NCBI RefSeq assembly: GCF_001651875.1
Contig: NZ_LNQB01000065.1
Location: 46,859-110,858 of the forward strand
DNA: 64,000 nt
From: Sinorhizobium saheli
GTDB lineage: Bacteria > Pseudomonadota > Alphaproteobacteria > Rhizobiales > Rhizobiaceae
Reading direction: 5' to 3'
Shown: positions 34,583 to 43,711 of the stretch, piece by piece
How the letters are laid out: every line of letters starts with the position of its first letter
Numbering within the stretch: position 1 is the first letter of the stretch
The notes under the pieces: model-generated
What the model saw: the letters and a program-made list of their open reading frames with translations, nothing else
Database searches by the model: none
What the model was told of the DNA's origin: nothing
Made by a program: the position numbers and the translations under genes

Positions 34583-35961
34583 TGTCGCCCGTGCCGTCGG
34601 AGAGCGCGCCCCGGTTCGAGAAGGTGTTGATAGCCAACCGTGGCGAGATCGCATTGCGTGTGCAACGGGCAACCCGTGAGATGGGCCTGCGGACCGTCAT
34701 GATCTGCTCCGAGGCCGACCGGGATGCGCCTTACCGACAGGCGGGCGATGAATTTGTCTGCATCGGGCCGGCATCCCCGCGCCAGAGTTACCTCAACCAG
34801 GCCGCGGTCCTGCTTGCCGCGCGGGCGACCGGCGCCGGCGCCATTCACCCGGGCTACGGTTTTCTGTCGGAGAACGCGGCTTTCGCGGAAGCCGTCGAGC
34901 GCGCTGGGCTCATCTTCATAGGGCCGCCTGCTTCGGCGATCCGCACGATGGGCGACAAGATCGCCGCCAAACGCGCGATGATCGAGGCGGGCGTTCCCTG
35001 CGTGCCCGGGCCCGATGCGGCGCTTCCCGAAGACTTGGCGTCGATCGCGGCCATTGCCGAGGGCATCGGCTATCCGGTGATCATCAAGGCGGCGGGCGGC
35101 GGTGGCGGCAGGGGCATGCGCGTCGTGCACGATCCCTCGGCGCTCGGCGATGCGGTGTCGGTCACCCGCGAGGAGGCTCGAAGGGCTTTCGGCAGGCCGG
35201 ACCTCTACATCGAGAAATTCCTCGCGCATCCCCGCCACATCGAATTTCAGGTGCTTTGCGACGAGCACGACAATGCCGTTTGGCTCGGCCATAGGGACTG
35301 CTCGATGCAGCGACGCCACCAGAAAGTGGTCGAGGAGGCGCCGGCGCCCGCCATTCCGGCTGATATCGTCGCCGCGGTGGGGGAACGCTGCGCCAACGCG
35401 TGCCGGAAGATCGGCTATCGGGGAGCTGGGACCTTCGAGTTTCTCTATGAGGACGGCGCGTTCTACTTCATCGAAATGAACACGCGCCTTCAGGTCGAGC
35501 ACCCGGTCACGGAGATGACCTCAGGGATTGATATCGTGCGCGAGCAGCTTCGCGTCGCGCAGGGGCTGCCATTGACGATTTCCCAGGCCGATGTGCGAAC
35601 TTATGGCCATTCCTTCGAATGCCGGATCAATGCGGAAGATCCATTCACCTTCGCCGCGTCGCCCGGCACGATCACCGCAGCGCAGTTCCCGGGAGGCCCC
35701 GGTGTCCGCGTCGATACCCATGTGACGACGGGTTACAGGGTGTCGCCGCACTACGACTCGCTGATCGCCAAGCTAATCGTCCACGCGCCGACGCGAGAAG
35801 AGGCCATTCGCCGCATGCGGGTCGCATTGGCGGACACGGCGATCGACGGGATTGCGACCAATCTTCCGCTTCATCGGGAGCTTTTCGCGGAGCCTGCGTT
35901 CTGCGCCGGCCAGACGGACATCCATTACCTCGAGACGTGGTTGGGCGAGCGCAAGAAATGA
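34579..35961 (+). CDS. Biotin carboxylase (AccC-like)
   Basis: The 460-residue enzyme is the usual AccC length. It has the biotin-carboxylase N-domain (FEKVLIANRGEIALRVQRA), an ATP-grasp domain with AAGGGGGRGMRVV, HRDCSMQRRHQKVVEEAPAP, and EMNTRLQVEHPVTEM near the active site. It would carboxylate the biotin on the product of 34148. Overlaps of four bases on both sides bind it to the BCCP-like genes. Its acceptor substrate is unknown. Confidence 0.93.
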   Translation: MMSPVPSESAPRFEKVLIANRGEIALRVQRATREMGLRTVMICSEADRDAPYRQAGDEFVCIGPASPRQSYLNQAAVLLAARATGAGAIHPGYGFLSENAAFAEAVERAGLIFIGPPASAIRTMGDKIAAKRAMIEAGVPCVPGPDAALPEDLASIAAIAEGIGYPVIIKAAGGGGGRGMRVVHDPSALGDAVSVTREEARRAFGRPDLYIEKFLAHPRHIEFQVLCDEHDNAVWLGHRDCSMQRRHQKVVEEAPAPAIPADIVAAVGERCANACRKIGYRGAGTFEFLYEDGAFYFIEMNTRLQVEHPVTEMTSGIDIVREQLRVAQGLPLTISQADVRTYGHSFECRINAEDPFTFAASPGTITAAQFPGGPGVRVDTHVTTGYRVSPHYDSLIAKLIVHAPTREEAIRRMRVALADTAIDGIATNLPLHRELFAEPAFCAGQTDIHYLETWLGERKK

Positions 35962-36422
35962 TGAAGGGACGTAAGCGAAAGAGCGGATCGCTCACCGCGC
36001 AGATGCTGGATCCGGCAACGCTCGAGCAGATTGCGCTCTGGCTCGAAGGGGCCGGGGTCGCTTCGATCGAGATCGAGACGGAAGACGGCCGGCTCGTCCG
36101 GATCGTCACCGGTGAGGATGCCGCCTTGCGGGACGCCGGCGTGGATCCGGTCGCGGCGGCTCCGGTGGAGCCTCATAGTGTGAGGCCCGCGAAATCACAG
36201 ATCGCAGGGCACTTCCTTCCCGTGCATCCGGCACGCGATGCCGCAGAAGCGGCCATAGGCGCCTCCGTCTTTCCAGAGCAGATCGTCGGCTTCGTCGGTA
36301 TCGGGCCGCTCATCATGCCAATCCGCGCCGAAGAGGCGGGGACGCTCCGCGCCTGCACGGTCGGACCGGGCGACCTCGTCGGATATGGCGACACCGTTTT
36401 TCTGATCGAGCCAGCACAATGA
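35958..36422 (+). CDS. BCCP-like protein without the biotinyl lysine
   Basis: The 154-residue product has an N-terminal segment like that of the first BCCP (LTAQMLDPATLEQIALWLEG, a DGRLVRIV strand), a linker, and a C-terminal barrel like a biotinyl domain. Where VEAMKLMNPIEAEEAGT is expected, it reads VGIGPLIMPIRAEEAGT, so the acceptor lysine is replaced by proline. It cannot be biotinylated at that site. It could be a structural or regulatory subunit. It starts at 35958 by overlap with the carboxylase stop and ends by overlap with the PxpB gene. Confidence 0.85.
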   Translation: MMKGRKRKSGSLTAQMLDPATLEQIALWLEGAGVASIEIETEDGRLVRIVTGEDAALRDAGVDPVAAAPVEPHSVRPAKSQIAGHFLPVHPARDAAEAAIGASVFPEQIVGFVGIGPLIMPIRAEEAGTLRACTVGPGDLVGYGDTVFLIEPAQ

Positions 36423-37129
36423 GCGTCATGCAAGGCAACGTTCTCTCGACACCGGCAATCGTCGCGACGGCAACCGCCGACGAGCCGAAAATCTCCATGA
36501 TCGGCACGGGCGCCTATCTCATCGAGGCGCCGGGCGCGTTCGACCTGCCGACACAGCGGCGCATCTGGGCCCTGGCCCATGCGGTCGAGGACTGGCCCGA
36601 GGTTCGCGAAGTCGTTCCCGGCGTCACGAACCTCCTCGTGATCCTCAAGCAGACGCCTGAGGAGCCGGAGCAATTGCACCTTCGCCTGGGCCACGAATGG
36701 GATTGCGCGCGCAGTATCGACCTGAGCGGAAAGACGGTCGAAATCCCGGTCACCTACGGCGGCGATAATGCAACCGACCTCGCGGCCATTTGCGACTATT
36801 CGGGACTGAGCGATCGCGAGGTCGTGCGTCTGCACTGGCAGGGCGACTACACGGTTGTCGCACTCGGCAGCGCGCCCGGCTTCGGATACCTGCACGGGCT
36901 CGATCCGCGCATCTATATGCCGCGCAAGACCGTGCCGTCCCTCCGTATGCTCAAGGGCACCGTGACGATCGGCGGCATGCAGACGGGGGTGTCGGTCCTG
37001 ACGGGACCAAACGGCTGGAATTCGATCGGTTTCGCCGAAATGCAGATGTTCGAGCCTACGAAGACGCCGCCGGCGCTGCTCGCTCCCGGTGATCGGGTCC
37101 GCTTCCGTCCCGAGAGGATCGAACTGTGA
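36419..37129 (+). CDS. pxpB: 5-oxoprolinase subunit PxpB (KipI/allophanate hydrolase subunit 1-like)
   Basis: This 236-residue protein matches the KipI/AHS1 family: VVPGVTNLLVIL in the first part and the signature GFGYLHGLDPRIYMPRK, followed by MLKGTVTIGGMQTGVSV. In the PxpABC complex it helps activate 5-oxoproline for ATP-dependent hydrolysis to glutamate. An N-terminal extension of about 20 residues is present. Its neighbours PxpC (overlapping) and PxpA confirm the assignment. Confidence 0.92.
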   Translation: MSVMQGNVLSTPAIVATATADEPKISMIGTGAYLIEAPGAFDLPTQRRIWALAHAVEDWPEVREVVPGVTNLLVILKQTPEEPEQLHLRLGHEWDCARSIDLSGKTVEIPVTYGGDNATDLAAICDYSGLSDREVVRLHWQGDYTVVALGSAPGFGYLHGLDPRIYMPRKTVPSLRMLKGTVTIGGMQTGVSVLTGPNGWNSIGFAEMQMFEPTKTPPALLAPGDRVRFRPERIEL

Positions 37130-38124
37130 TCGAAGTTCTCCAGACCGGTCCGCTGAACACGGTGCAGGACCTCGGCCGTTTCGGTTTCCGCAACGCAGGC
37201 GTGACCTCGAGCGGCGCGATGGACCGGCTCGCCCTGATGGTGGGCAACCTGCTTGTCGGCAACGCCGAAGGGGAGGCCGCTCTCGAAATTCAGACCTTTC
37301 CCTTTCGGCTTCGGTTCGAACGAGACATGGCAGTCGCGGTCACCGGCGCGGATTGCGAGGCGCGCCTGGACGGGCGGCGGCTTCCGCCCTGGTGGGCGAT
37401 GCCGGTTTTGAGCGGGCAGGTACTGGAGCTCGACACGCCCCGCCGTGCCGCCCGCGCCTATCTTTGCCTTGCCGGCGGGATCGAGGTCGAGCCGGTGATG
37501 GGATCGCGCAGCACGTCGCTTCGAGGCGGGTTCGGCGGGCTCGAGGGCCGTTTCCTGGCGGCGAACGATCGGTTGCCCGTCGCCGGCGCGGCTGGACCTG
37601 CGGTGCCGCAGGGCGGCTTCGGCGTCATGCCGCCGGAAACCGCGCTTGCCGCGCATTTTCCGGCTCCGGAGGATGGCACGCTCCTCGTCCGGGCCGTGCC
37701 CGCCGGGGAATACGCTCTCTTCGGTGCCGAGGCCGAGCGCTTCTGGACGCAGACCTGGAAGATCTCCTCCCATAGCGACCGCACCGGCTACCGGCTCTCG
37801 GGCGAGCCGATCCGGCTTGCGTCTCCCGTTGAACTGCGCTCGCATGGCGTCGTCCCCGGCGTCGTGCAGATGCCGCCGTCCGGCGAGCCGATCATCCAGA
37901 TGAGCGATGCCAACACCGCCGGCGGCTATCCCAAGATGGCGGGTGTGATCGACGTCGACCTGTGGCGGCTGGGTCAGGCGCGCATCGGCAGCCGCATCCG
38001 GTTTGTCCGATCGAGCATCGCCGAGGCGCGCGAGGCAGAGCGTGCGGTGCGGGCCTATCTCGACGACGTCCGTTGCACGGTGCCCATGCTCGCCCAGGCG
38101 CTGGCGGCCATGTCACGCCGATAG
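37126..38124 (+). CDS. pxpC: 5-oxoprolinase subunit PxpC (KipA/allophanate hydrolase subunit 2-like)
   Basis: The 332-residue protein is of the AHS2/KipA family: MIEVLQTGPLNTVQDLGR at the start, GVTSSGAMDRLALMVGN, SSHSDRTGYRLSGEPI and PSGEPIIQMSDANTAGGYPK. It forms the catalytic complex with PxpB and PxpA. It overlaps pxpB by four bases, and pxpA follows after 35 bases. Confidence 0.92.
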   Translation: MIEVLQTGPLNTVQDLGRFGFRNAGVTSSGAMDRLALMVGNLLVGNAEGEAALEIQTFPFRLRFERDMAVAVTGADCEARLDGRRLPPWWAMPVLSGQVLELDTPRRAARAYLCLAGGIEVEPVMGSRSTSLRGGFGGLEGRFLAANDRLPVAGAAGPAVPQGGFGVMPPETALAAHFPAPEDGTLLVRAVPAGEYALFGAEAERFWTQTWKISSHSDRTGYRLSGEPIRLASPVELRSHGVVPGVVQMPPSGEPIIQMSDANTAGGYPKMAGVIDVDLWRLGQARIGSRIRFVRSSIAEAREAERAVRAYLDDVRCTVPMLAQALAAMSRR

Positions 38125-38159
38125 TTCGTGCCGGCCGTTGCAAGACAGAGGAGGCAAGG

Positions 38160-38966
38160 ATGAAGATCGATCTCAATTCGGACATGGGGGAGGGCTTCGG
38201 ACCCTATCGGCTCTGCGACGACGCGGCGCTCATGGAAGTGGTGTCGTCGGCGAACATCGCCTGCGGCTTTCACGCCGGCGATCCGGACACTATGGCGCGG
38301 ATGGTGAGGCTCGCAAAGGCCCGCGGCGTCGGCGTCGGAGCTCATCCGGGCTTCCCCGACCGTCTCGGCTTCGGGCGCCGGGAAATGCCTGTGGAGGCGG
38401 ATGAGCTGCGCCAGCAGGTCCTTTACCAGCTGGGGGCGTTGACCGCGATCGCGAGGGCGGAAGGCGTCCCGGTCGCCCATATCGGCTTTCACGCCGCGAT
38501 GGGCAGCATGATCAACCGCGACCCCGCGCTCGCCGACATGACCATGCAGGCGATCAGATCGGTGGACCCGGAGCTCATCGTTTTCGCGATGCCCGATACG
38601 GAAATAGAACGGGCCGCCATCCGTGCCGGCCTGAAAAGTCTCACGCTCTTCCTCGCCGACCGGGCCTATGATGCAAGCGGTCAGCTTGTTTCGCGCAAAT
38701 TGCCGAACGCGGTCCTCAAGGACGAGGCGGCGGTGCGTGCCCGGGTTCGGCAATTCCTCGAAAGCGGGACGGTGACGACGATCGACAACCAGGTGATTGC
38801 GGTTCGCGCCCGTTCGATCCTCGTCCACAGCGACACACCCGGTTCGCTCGAACTTGCCCGCATCGTCCGCAGCGAGATCGAGGCGACGGGGGCAACGATC
38901 GCGCCCGCCCGCGAAGTCCTCGCCGCAAATCCGCACGCCGGCGTTCGGCGTGAGGACATCCGTTAG
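38160..38966 (+). CDS. pxpA: 5-oxoprolinase subunit PxpA (LamB/YcsF family)
   Basis: The product has 268 residues, somewhat longer than many PxpA proteins at the C-terminus. The family blocks KIDLNSDMGEGFGPYRL, ANIACGFHAGDPDTM and GAHPGFPDRLGFGRR are intact, as is LVSRKLPNAVL. Its start at 38160 has GAGGAGGCAAGG upstream. With PxpB and PxpC it should convert 5-oxoproline to glutamate. An aminotransferase gene follows 30 bases later. Confidence 0.93.
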   Translation: MKIDLNSDMGEGFGPYRLCDDAALMEVVSSANIACGFHAGDPDTMARMVRLAKARGVGVGAHPGFPDRLGFGRREMPVEADELRQQVLYQLGALTAIARAEGVPVAHIGFHAAMGSMINRDPALADMTMQAIRSVDPELIVFAMPDTEIERAAIRAGLKSLTLFLADRAYDASGQLVSRKLPNAVLKDEAAVRARVRQFLESGTVTTIDNQVIAVRARSILVHSDTPGSLELARIVRSEIEATGATIAPAREVLAANPHAGVRREDIR

Positions 38967-38996
38967 CGTCAACGAAAGTGAAAGACGAGAAATCCC

Positions 38997-40199
38997 ATGC
39001 CGACCCTCGCCGACCGTCTCAAGAATGTTTCCGTATCCGCGTCTGCCGCGATGACGCAACGTGCCCGTGACCTCGCGTCGCGGGACATCGATGTCGTTTC
39101 CCTCTCCTCCGGGGAGCCGGATTTCCCGACGCCGCCGCATGCAATCGAAGCTGGCCATGCCGCGGCGCTCGCGGGAGACACCAAATATCCGCCGCTCGAC
39201 GGCACGCCCGCGCTCAAGGCGGCCATCGCGCGCAAATTCAAGCGGGACAACAATCTCGATTACGAGCCCGGCCAGATCCTCGTCTCCGGCGGCGGCAAGC
39301 AGGTGATCTTCAATGCGGTGCTTGCAACTTGCAATCCGGGAGACGAGGTCGTCATCCCGTCCCCGGCATGGATCAGCTACGCCGACATCGTTCGCTTCGC
39401 CGGCGGAGTGCCGGTTCCGGTAGCCTGCAGCCAGGAAAACGGCTTCAAGCTCAGTGCGGGAGATCTGGCGGCGGCGATCACCCCGCGGACGAAATGGCTG
39501 TTCCTCAATTTCCCCAACAATCCGACCGGTGCTGCCTGCTCGCGCAGGGAGATGGCGGCGATCGCCGAGGTCATGCTGCGCCATCCCGATGTCTGGATCA
39601 TGACCGACGACATGTACGAGCATCTCGTCTATGACGACTTCGAGTTCTGCACGATCGCCGAGGTGGAGCCGCGGCTCTACGACCGCGTCCTGACCGTCAA
39701 CGGCGCCTCCAAGGCCTATGCGATGACCGGCTGGCGACTGGGCTTCTGCGGCGGGCCGAAGAACCTCATCGCCGCCATCAGCAATGTTAACGGCCAGAAC
39801 AGCGGCGGCACCTCGACGATCACCCAGGCGGCGGCGGTGGCGGTGCTCGACGGGCCGCAGGACCTCTTGAAGGAGCGCGCCGCGATCTATCGCAGGCGGC
39901 GCGACTTCGTGCTCGACAGGCTCGCCGGCATAGACGGCCTGACCTGCCACAGGCCGGAAGGCGCCTTCTATTTGTTTCCGGGCATTGCGGGTCTGATCGG
40001 CAAGGTGAGCAAGTCGGGGCGCCGGATCGAAACGGACACGGACTTCGTCATGGCATTGCTCGACGAGCAGCACGTGGCGACCGTGCAGGGCGCGGCTTAC
40101 GGCATGAGCCCGTTCTTCCGCATCTCCTACGCCACCAGCATGGAGAAGCTCGCAGACGGCTGCGACCGGATCGCTGAGTTCTGCAGCGATTTGAAGTAG
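38997..40199 (+). CDS. Pyridoxal-phosphate aminotransferase, class I/II (aspartate aminotransferase-like)
   Basis: The 400-residue enzyme has the class I fold with PNNPTG at 173-178, the PLP Lys239 in NGASKAYAMTGWRLGF and an Arg in the C-terminal FFRISYATS substrate-carboxylate site. It resembles the alphaproteobacterial AatA (Ib) aspartate/aromatic aminotransferases. As the last gene of the 5-oxoproline locus it may process the glutamate released. Its amino-donor specificity is not evident. Confidence 0.92.
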   Translation: MPTLADRLKNVSVSASAAMTQRARDLASRDIDVVSLSSGEPDFPTPPHAIEAGHAAALAGDTKYPPLDGTPALKAAIARKFKRDNNLDYEPGQILVSGGGKQVIFNAVLATCNPGDEVVIPSPAWISYADIVRFAGGVPVPVACSQENGFKLSAGDLAAAITPRTKWLFLNFPNNPTGAACSRREMAAIAEVMLRHPDVWIMTDDMYEHLVYDDFEFCTIAEVEPRLYDRVLTVNGASKAYAMTGWRLGFCGGPKNLIAAISNVNGQNSGGTSTITQAAAVAVLDGPQDLLKERAAIYRRRRDFVLDRLAGIDGLTCHRPEGAFYLFPGIAGLIGKVSKSGRRIETDTDFVMALLDEQHVATVQGAAYGMSPFFRISYATSMEKLADGCDRIAEFCSDLK

Positions 40200-40322
40200 G
40201 CGCAAGTCAGATCACGGGTCGAAACGACCGGCGAGCGGGATGCGCGCGGAAACGCACAGATTTATCCCGCTCGAGGCGATCGCCGCGCTCTGTTCAGGGA
40301 CCAGGGCTCAGGCGCCGCGCCA

Positions 40323-40820
40323 TCACGAGTAAGGCGAAATGCACGGCTGCCGCGGACCGACATAGGGCTGGAACGTATTGTCGTAAGCCCTGTAGGACCT
40401 GTATCGCGCGTAGCACCAGCGCGCATGCGCATTACCGCCATAATAGGTTTGGCGATAATAGCGTGGCGCGTAGTAGCGGGGCGCATAGTAGCGCGGGCGG
40501 TAATAGGTCGGGCCGTAGTAGGCCTGGCCGTAATAGCCGCCACCATAGTAGCCCGGGCCGTAATACCTCGGTTGCGCCAGCAGCCCGCCGATGATCGCGC
40601 CAGTGGCGAACCCGCCGAGCGCCCAGGCCAAATCGTCGCCACCGTTGTGGTGATGCCGGCGGTATCCGCCGCGATAGCCGCCATAGTGGCGCCTGTACTG
40701 AACCGGTTGCACCTGCGCTGCCTCGACCTTCGGCACGGCAAATATCGGAAACGCCATGGCCGGCGAAACGCTGGTTAGCGCCGTCGCCAGCGAGAGGGCA
40801 ACCATTGCTAGCCTCTTCAT
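40323..40820 (-). CDS. BA14K family protein, tyrosine-rich secreted
   Basis: The 165-residue protein has a signal peptide (cut near SPAMAF), a His/Gly/Tyr-rich region, a Gly-rich hydrophobic segment ([19 protein letters not shown]) and repeated YY-containing units ([14 protein letters not shown]). It ends with the BA14K signature [20 protein letters not shown] and a final CISPYS. The family is named for a Brucella immunoreactive antigen and is typical of Rhizobiales. An AAGGTGAAG ribosome site fixes the ATG at 40820. It is monocistronic. Confidence 0.88.
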   Translation of the reverse strand: MKRLAMVALSLATALTSVSPAMAFPIFAVPKVEAAQVQPVQYRRHYGGYRGGYRRHHHNGGDDLAWALGGFATGAIIGGLLAQPRYYGPGYYGGGYYGQAYYGPTYYRPRYYAPRYYAPRYYRQTYYGGNAHARWCYARYRSYRAYDNTFQPYVGPRQPCISPYS

Positions 40821-40902
40821 TGGCTTCACCTTTCCCTCTGACCGTTGCGCGACGAATATAGCGCGGAAATGGCCGGTTAGCACCTTAATTTCCAAGCGGA
40901 TG

Positions 40903-40941
40903 CGAGCGGTGGCGCGAACGCATGTCAGTGCATCCCGCTCC
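40903..40941 (+). repeat. Mosaic palindromic repeat copy (39-base module)
   Basis: The block runs from CGAGCGGTGGCGCG to CAGTGCATCCCGCTCC. It matches the 39-base modules at 8246-8284 (inverted) and 54878-54916, including the GCGAACGCAT core. It lies upstream of the BA14K gene and downstream of the LysR gene; nothing else is seen in 40821-41052. Confidence 0.7.
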
Positions 40942-41052
40942 AGGAAAGCCCGCCGTGCAGATTGGCCGAGCGCAAGCGACGCGCTGCTCGCAACCCTGCC
41001 GATCAGGCTCGGCTTTCTCTCCCGAAACGACAGCGGTGCCGCATCCCCCGCT

Positions 41053-41958
41053 TTACTGCTTCAGCCGCTCGGTCAGTTCGCGCAGCAGCGTCTGCACGGC
41101 TATGGCGGGCTCCGACAGCGGAGCGTATTCGGACACGCAGAGCGAGAGCGTTTCCTCGATCTTCGGAGAGATGCTCCGGCAAATTGTGGGACCTGCCCCT
41201 TCCGAAACGATGCGGTCTGCCACGGCCTTCGGCATGATCGTTGCTCCGAGACCGCTGCTGACGGCGCGCGTCAATGTCCGGATAACCTCGACTTCCCCGA
41301 TCACGGTCAAATTCGCCCGGCTCCTCGCGAAGACGGATTCGACCGCGCGCCGCACGAAATTATAGGCGGGCGGCATCAGGAAGGGCAGCGGCTCCAGCGT
41401 CGATACCGGGACCGGTGCATCGCCCGGCTCGATGCCGAATTTCTCATGCGCGACGAGGTAGAAATCCTCCCTGAGAAGGGTTTCGAAGCGCAGCCCCTTC
41501 ATCGGACCTGCACCGTGTATGAGCGCGATTTCCAGCCGATTGTTCATCAGCATCTGGCTATAGGTCTGCCCTACGCTCTCGGTGAGGTGTAGCACGATGC
41601 CGGGGTGCCGCCGCCTTGTTTCCGCAAGCAGTTCGAACGACAGGGTTGCCGCGCTGCTGAATGGCGTCAGCCCGACGGAAACGCGGCCGGCAAGGTGTTT
41701 CCCCGCGGCGGCGACGTCGGCACGCGCCTGATCCATCTGTCGCAGGATGATCTGGGCGTGGCGATAGACCTCCGCGCCCGCGTCGGTCATGACGACGCCC
41801 TGCTGGCTTCTTGTGAGCAGCTTCGTCCCGAAGTGCTCCTCGAGCGCGGCAAGCTGCTGGCTGAGCGCAGGCTGGGCGATGTGGAGGATATCCGCGGCTC
41901 TCGTGATGCTGCCCGTATCGACAATCACGACGAACGATTTGAAACGCCTGGTATCCAT
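41053..41958 (-). CDS. LysR-family transcriptional regulator
   Basis: The 301-residue protein has the LysR winged helix at 1-60 ([20 protein letters not shown]) and a two-lobe effector domain. The length matches the family. I use the ATG at 41958 because the 50 residues encoded further upstream precede the conserved start. It is divergent from the SDR/amino-acid ABC operon at 42242, with two adjacent dyads in the intergenic region. It probably activates that operon in response to its substrate. It has Nac/Cbl-like features only at family level. Confidence 0.92.
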   Translation of the reverse strand: MDTRRFKSFVVIVDTGSITRAADILHIAQPALSQQLAALEEHFGTKLLTRSQQGVVMTDAGAEVYRHAQIILRQMDQARADVAAAGKHLAGRVSVGLTPFSSAATLSFELLAETRRRHPGIVLHLTESVGQTYSQMLMNNRLEIALIHGAGPMKGLRFETLLREDFYLVAHEKFGIEPGDAPVPVSTLEPLPFLMPPAYNFVRRAVESVFARSRANLTVIGEVEVIRTLTRAVSSGLGATIMPKAVADRIVSEGAGPTICRSISPKIEETLSLCVSEYAPLSEPAIAVQTLLRELTERLKQ

Positions 41959-42153
41959 CGATGAATTCGCGCCCGCTGTTGCTGCATCCGATCCGAATAG
42001 TACAGCCTGGCTGTTAGCTTGTAACGCCTTCTTTCCCAAGCCAAACTTGGGCGATATACGGGAGGCCGGGGCCGCGGGGGGCAGGCGCGCCGAGCGGCGG
42101 CCATACATGTTAGTCGCGCGATATCAAGCGGTTAGATGGTGATCGGCGCCTTC

Positions 42154-42193
42154 ATAAGCTAGGCTTATCCCTCCAAAGATAATCGGAATTATC
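42154..42193 (+). promoter_or_regulatory. Two adjacent dyads in the LysR-SDR intergenic region
   Basis: ATAAGC-TAG-GCTTAT (42154-42168) fits the LysR T-N11-A box as a perfect inverted repeat. GATAAT-CGGA-ATTATC (42178-42193) is a second perfect inverted repeat 9 bases on. They end 48 bases before the SDR start at 42242. The pair suits a recognition site and an activation site. The remaining part of 41959-42241 shows nothing clear. Confidence 0.6.
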
Positions 42194-42241
42194 GCGCGCT
42201 CGACAGGTCCGCTAAAGTTCTTGAAACAAAGGGGATCGCTC

Positions 42242-43000
42242 ATGCCGTTTTCGGACTACAGAACCGCCCTTGTCACCGGCGCCTCCTCCGGGATCGGAGC
42301 GGCAATCGTCGAGCGCATTTGCGCCGAAGGGCTTGAAGTGCACGCGATCGCGCGCAGTGCCGAGCCGCTGCGCAAGCTCGCGGAGCGCACCGGCTGCGTG
42401 GCACACGCGATCGATGTCACCGACCGCGCAGCCCTCGCGGAGCTCACGAGCAGCGTCGAGTTCGATATCCTCGTCAACAATGCCGGCGTCGACCGCCCCA
42501 AGAAATTCCTGGAAGCGGAGGAGGGCGACATCGATCTCCTCATCGATGTCAATCTTCGCGCGGTTCTTCACCTTTGCCGCATGGTCGTCCCCGGAATGGT
42601 TGCGCGCGATCGCGGCCATGTCGTCAACATCTCTTCCATCGCGGGTGCCTATAATTTCGGTGGAAATTCCACCTATCACGCGACCAAGGCGGGCGTTCGC
42701 ATGCTGTCGAACCAGCTGCGCATCGACGCCTTCGGCAAGCGCGTGCGCGTCACGGAAATCTGCCCGGGGCGGGTGGCGACCGACATCTTCGCGCATGTTC
42801 ATGGTGACAGCCCGGAAATCCGCGAACGCTTCATCGACGGCTACGAACTGCCGGAAGCCAGGGACATCGCCGATGCCATCGCCTTTGCGATCGCCGCCCC
42901 CGTTGCCGTCAACATAGGACACATGGAGATTACGCCGACGCTGCAGGTCATGGGTGGCCTGCAGACGGCAAAGCCTCAGTCTCCAAGGAACGAGGGGTAA
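42242..43000 (+). CDS. Short-chain dehydrogenase/reductase
   Basis: The 252-residue SDR has the cofactor motif TGASSGIG at 13-20, NNAG at 79-82, catalytic Ser near 132, Tyr145 and Lys149 (YHATK). It resembles YdfG-like 3-hydroxy-acid dehydrogenases that act on serine and related hydroxy acids. The ATG at 42242 follows AAAGGGGA. It is the first gene of an operon with polar amino-acid transport genes, which is consistent with a hydroxy-amino-acid substrate; that is inference. Confidence 0.88.
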   Translation: MPFSDYRTALVTGASSGIGAAIVERICAEGLEVHAIARSAEPLRKLAERTGCVAHAIDVTDRAALAELTSSVEFDILVNNAGVDRPKKFLEAEEGDIDLLIDVNLRAVLHLCRMVVPGMVARDRGHVVNISSIAGAYNFGGNSTYHATKAGVRMLSNQLRIDAFGKRVRVTEICPGRVATDIFAHVHGDSPEIRERFIDGYELPEARDIADAIAFAIAAPVAVNIGHMEITPTLQVMGGLQTAKPQSPRNEG

Positions 43001-43003
43001 GCC

Positions 43004-43711
43004 GTGACGAGCTTCGACCTCTCTGAGATCCTGGGTAATCCGGAATACGTGTCGATGCTCGTCCTCGGCATCGAGATGACGTTCATCGTGGCGATCGGTT
43101 CCTGGCTTCTCGCAATGACGCTGGCATTGCTTCTGCTCGGCCTGCGCTACGCACCCGGCCCGGCCGGCAATGCCTTCGTAACGGCCTACGTTTCCTATCA
43201 CCGCAACGTCCCGACCCTGGTGCAGCTCATGCTGTGGTACTTCGGCATCTTCACGCTGATGCCGGAGGGGCTCACGTTCTGGTTGAACGACCATAATGCC
43301 GAGGCCACTTTCGCGGTGATCGGACTGGGGCTCTGCCAGGCGGCCTATTTCAGCGAGGACCTGCGCTCCGGCATGCGGGCGGTGAGCCCCGGCCAGATGG
43401 AGGCAGCCCGCGCGCTCGGCCACGGATATGTCTCGGCGATGCGCTACGTCATGCTGCCGCAAGGGGTGAGGAACGCGCTGCCCGCGCTCATCAATCACAG
43501 CGTCTCCCTGTTCAAGAACAGCAGCCTCGCGGTCGCGATCGGCGTCGCCGAACTCACCTATGCGGTGAAGGAGATCGAAAACCTGAGCTTCCGCACGTTC
43601 GAGAGCTATCTGCTGGTCACCGTGCTCTACCTCGTCTTCTCGCTGATGATCATGGCGGGTGGCGCCTACATCGCCCGGAAGGCGGACCCGATGAGGAGCG
43701 GGCGGGCATGA
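43004..43711 (+). CDS. Polar amino-acid ABC transporter permease
   Basis: This 235-residue HisM/GlnP-like permease begins with GTG, 3 bases after the SDR stop and after AACGAGGGG. The family signatures [20 protein letters not shown] and [20 protein letters not shown] are intact, with about five helices. It overlaps the second permease by four bases. The two should form the membrane channel. Confidence 0.92.
   Translation: MTSFDLSEILGNPEYVSMLVLGIEMTFIVAIGSWLLAMTLALLLLGLRYAPGPAGNAFVTAYVSYHRNVPTLVQLMLWYFGIFTLMPEGLTFWLNDHNAEATFAVIGLGLCQAAYFSEDLRSGMRAVSPGQMEAARALGHGYVSAMRYVMLPQGVRNALPALINHSVSLFKNSSLAVAIGVAELTYAVKEIENLSFRTFESYLLVTVLYLVFSLMIMAGGAYIARKADPMRSGRA

Noticed and set aside
40440..40560. 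Tandem-like TAGTAGC/GGGC repeats resembling a short DNA repeat array
   Set aside because: They are the codons of the Tyr- and Gly-rich repeats of the BA14K protein, not a CRISPR or independent repeat array.
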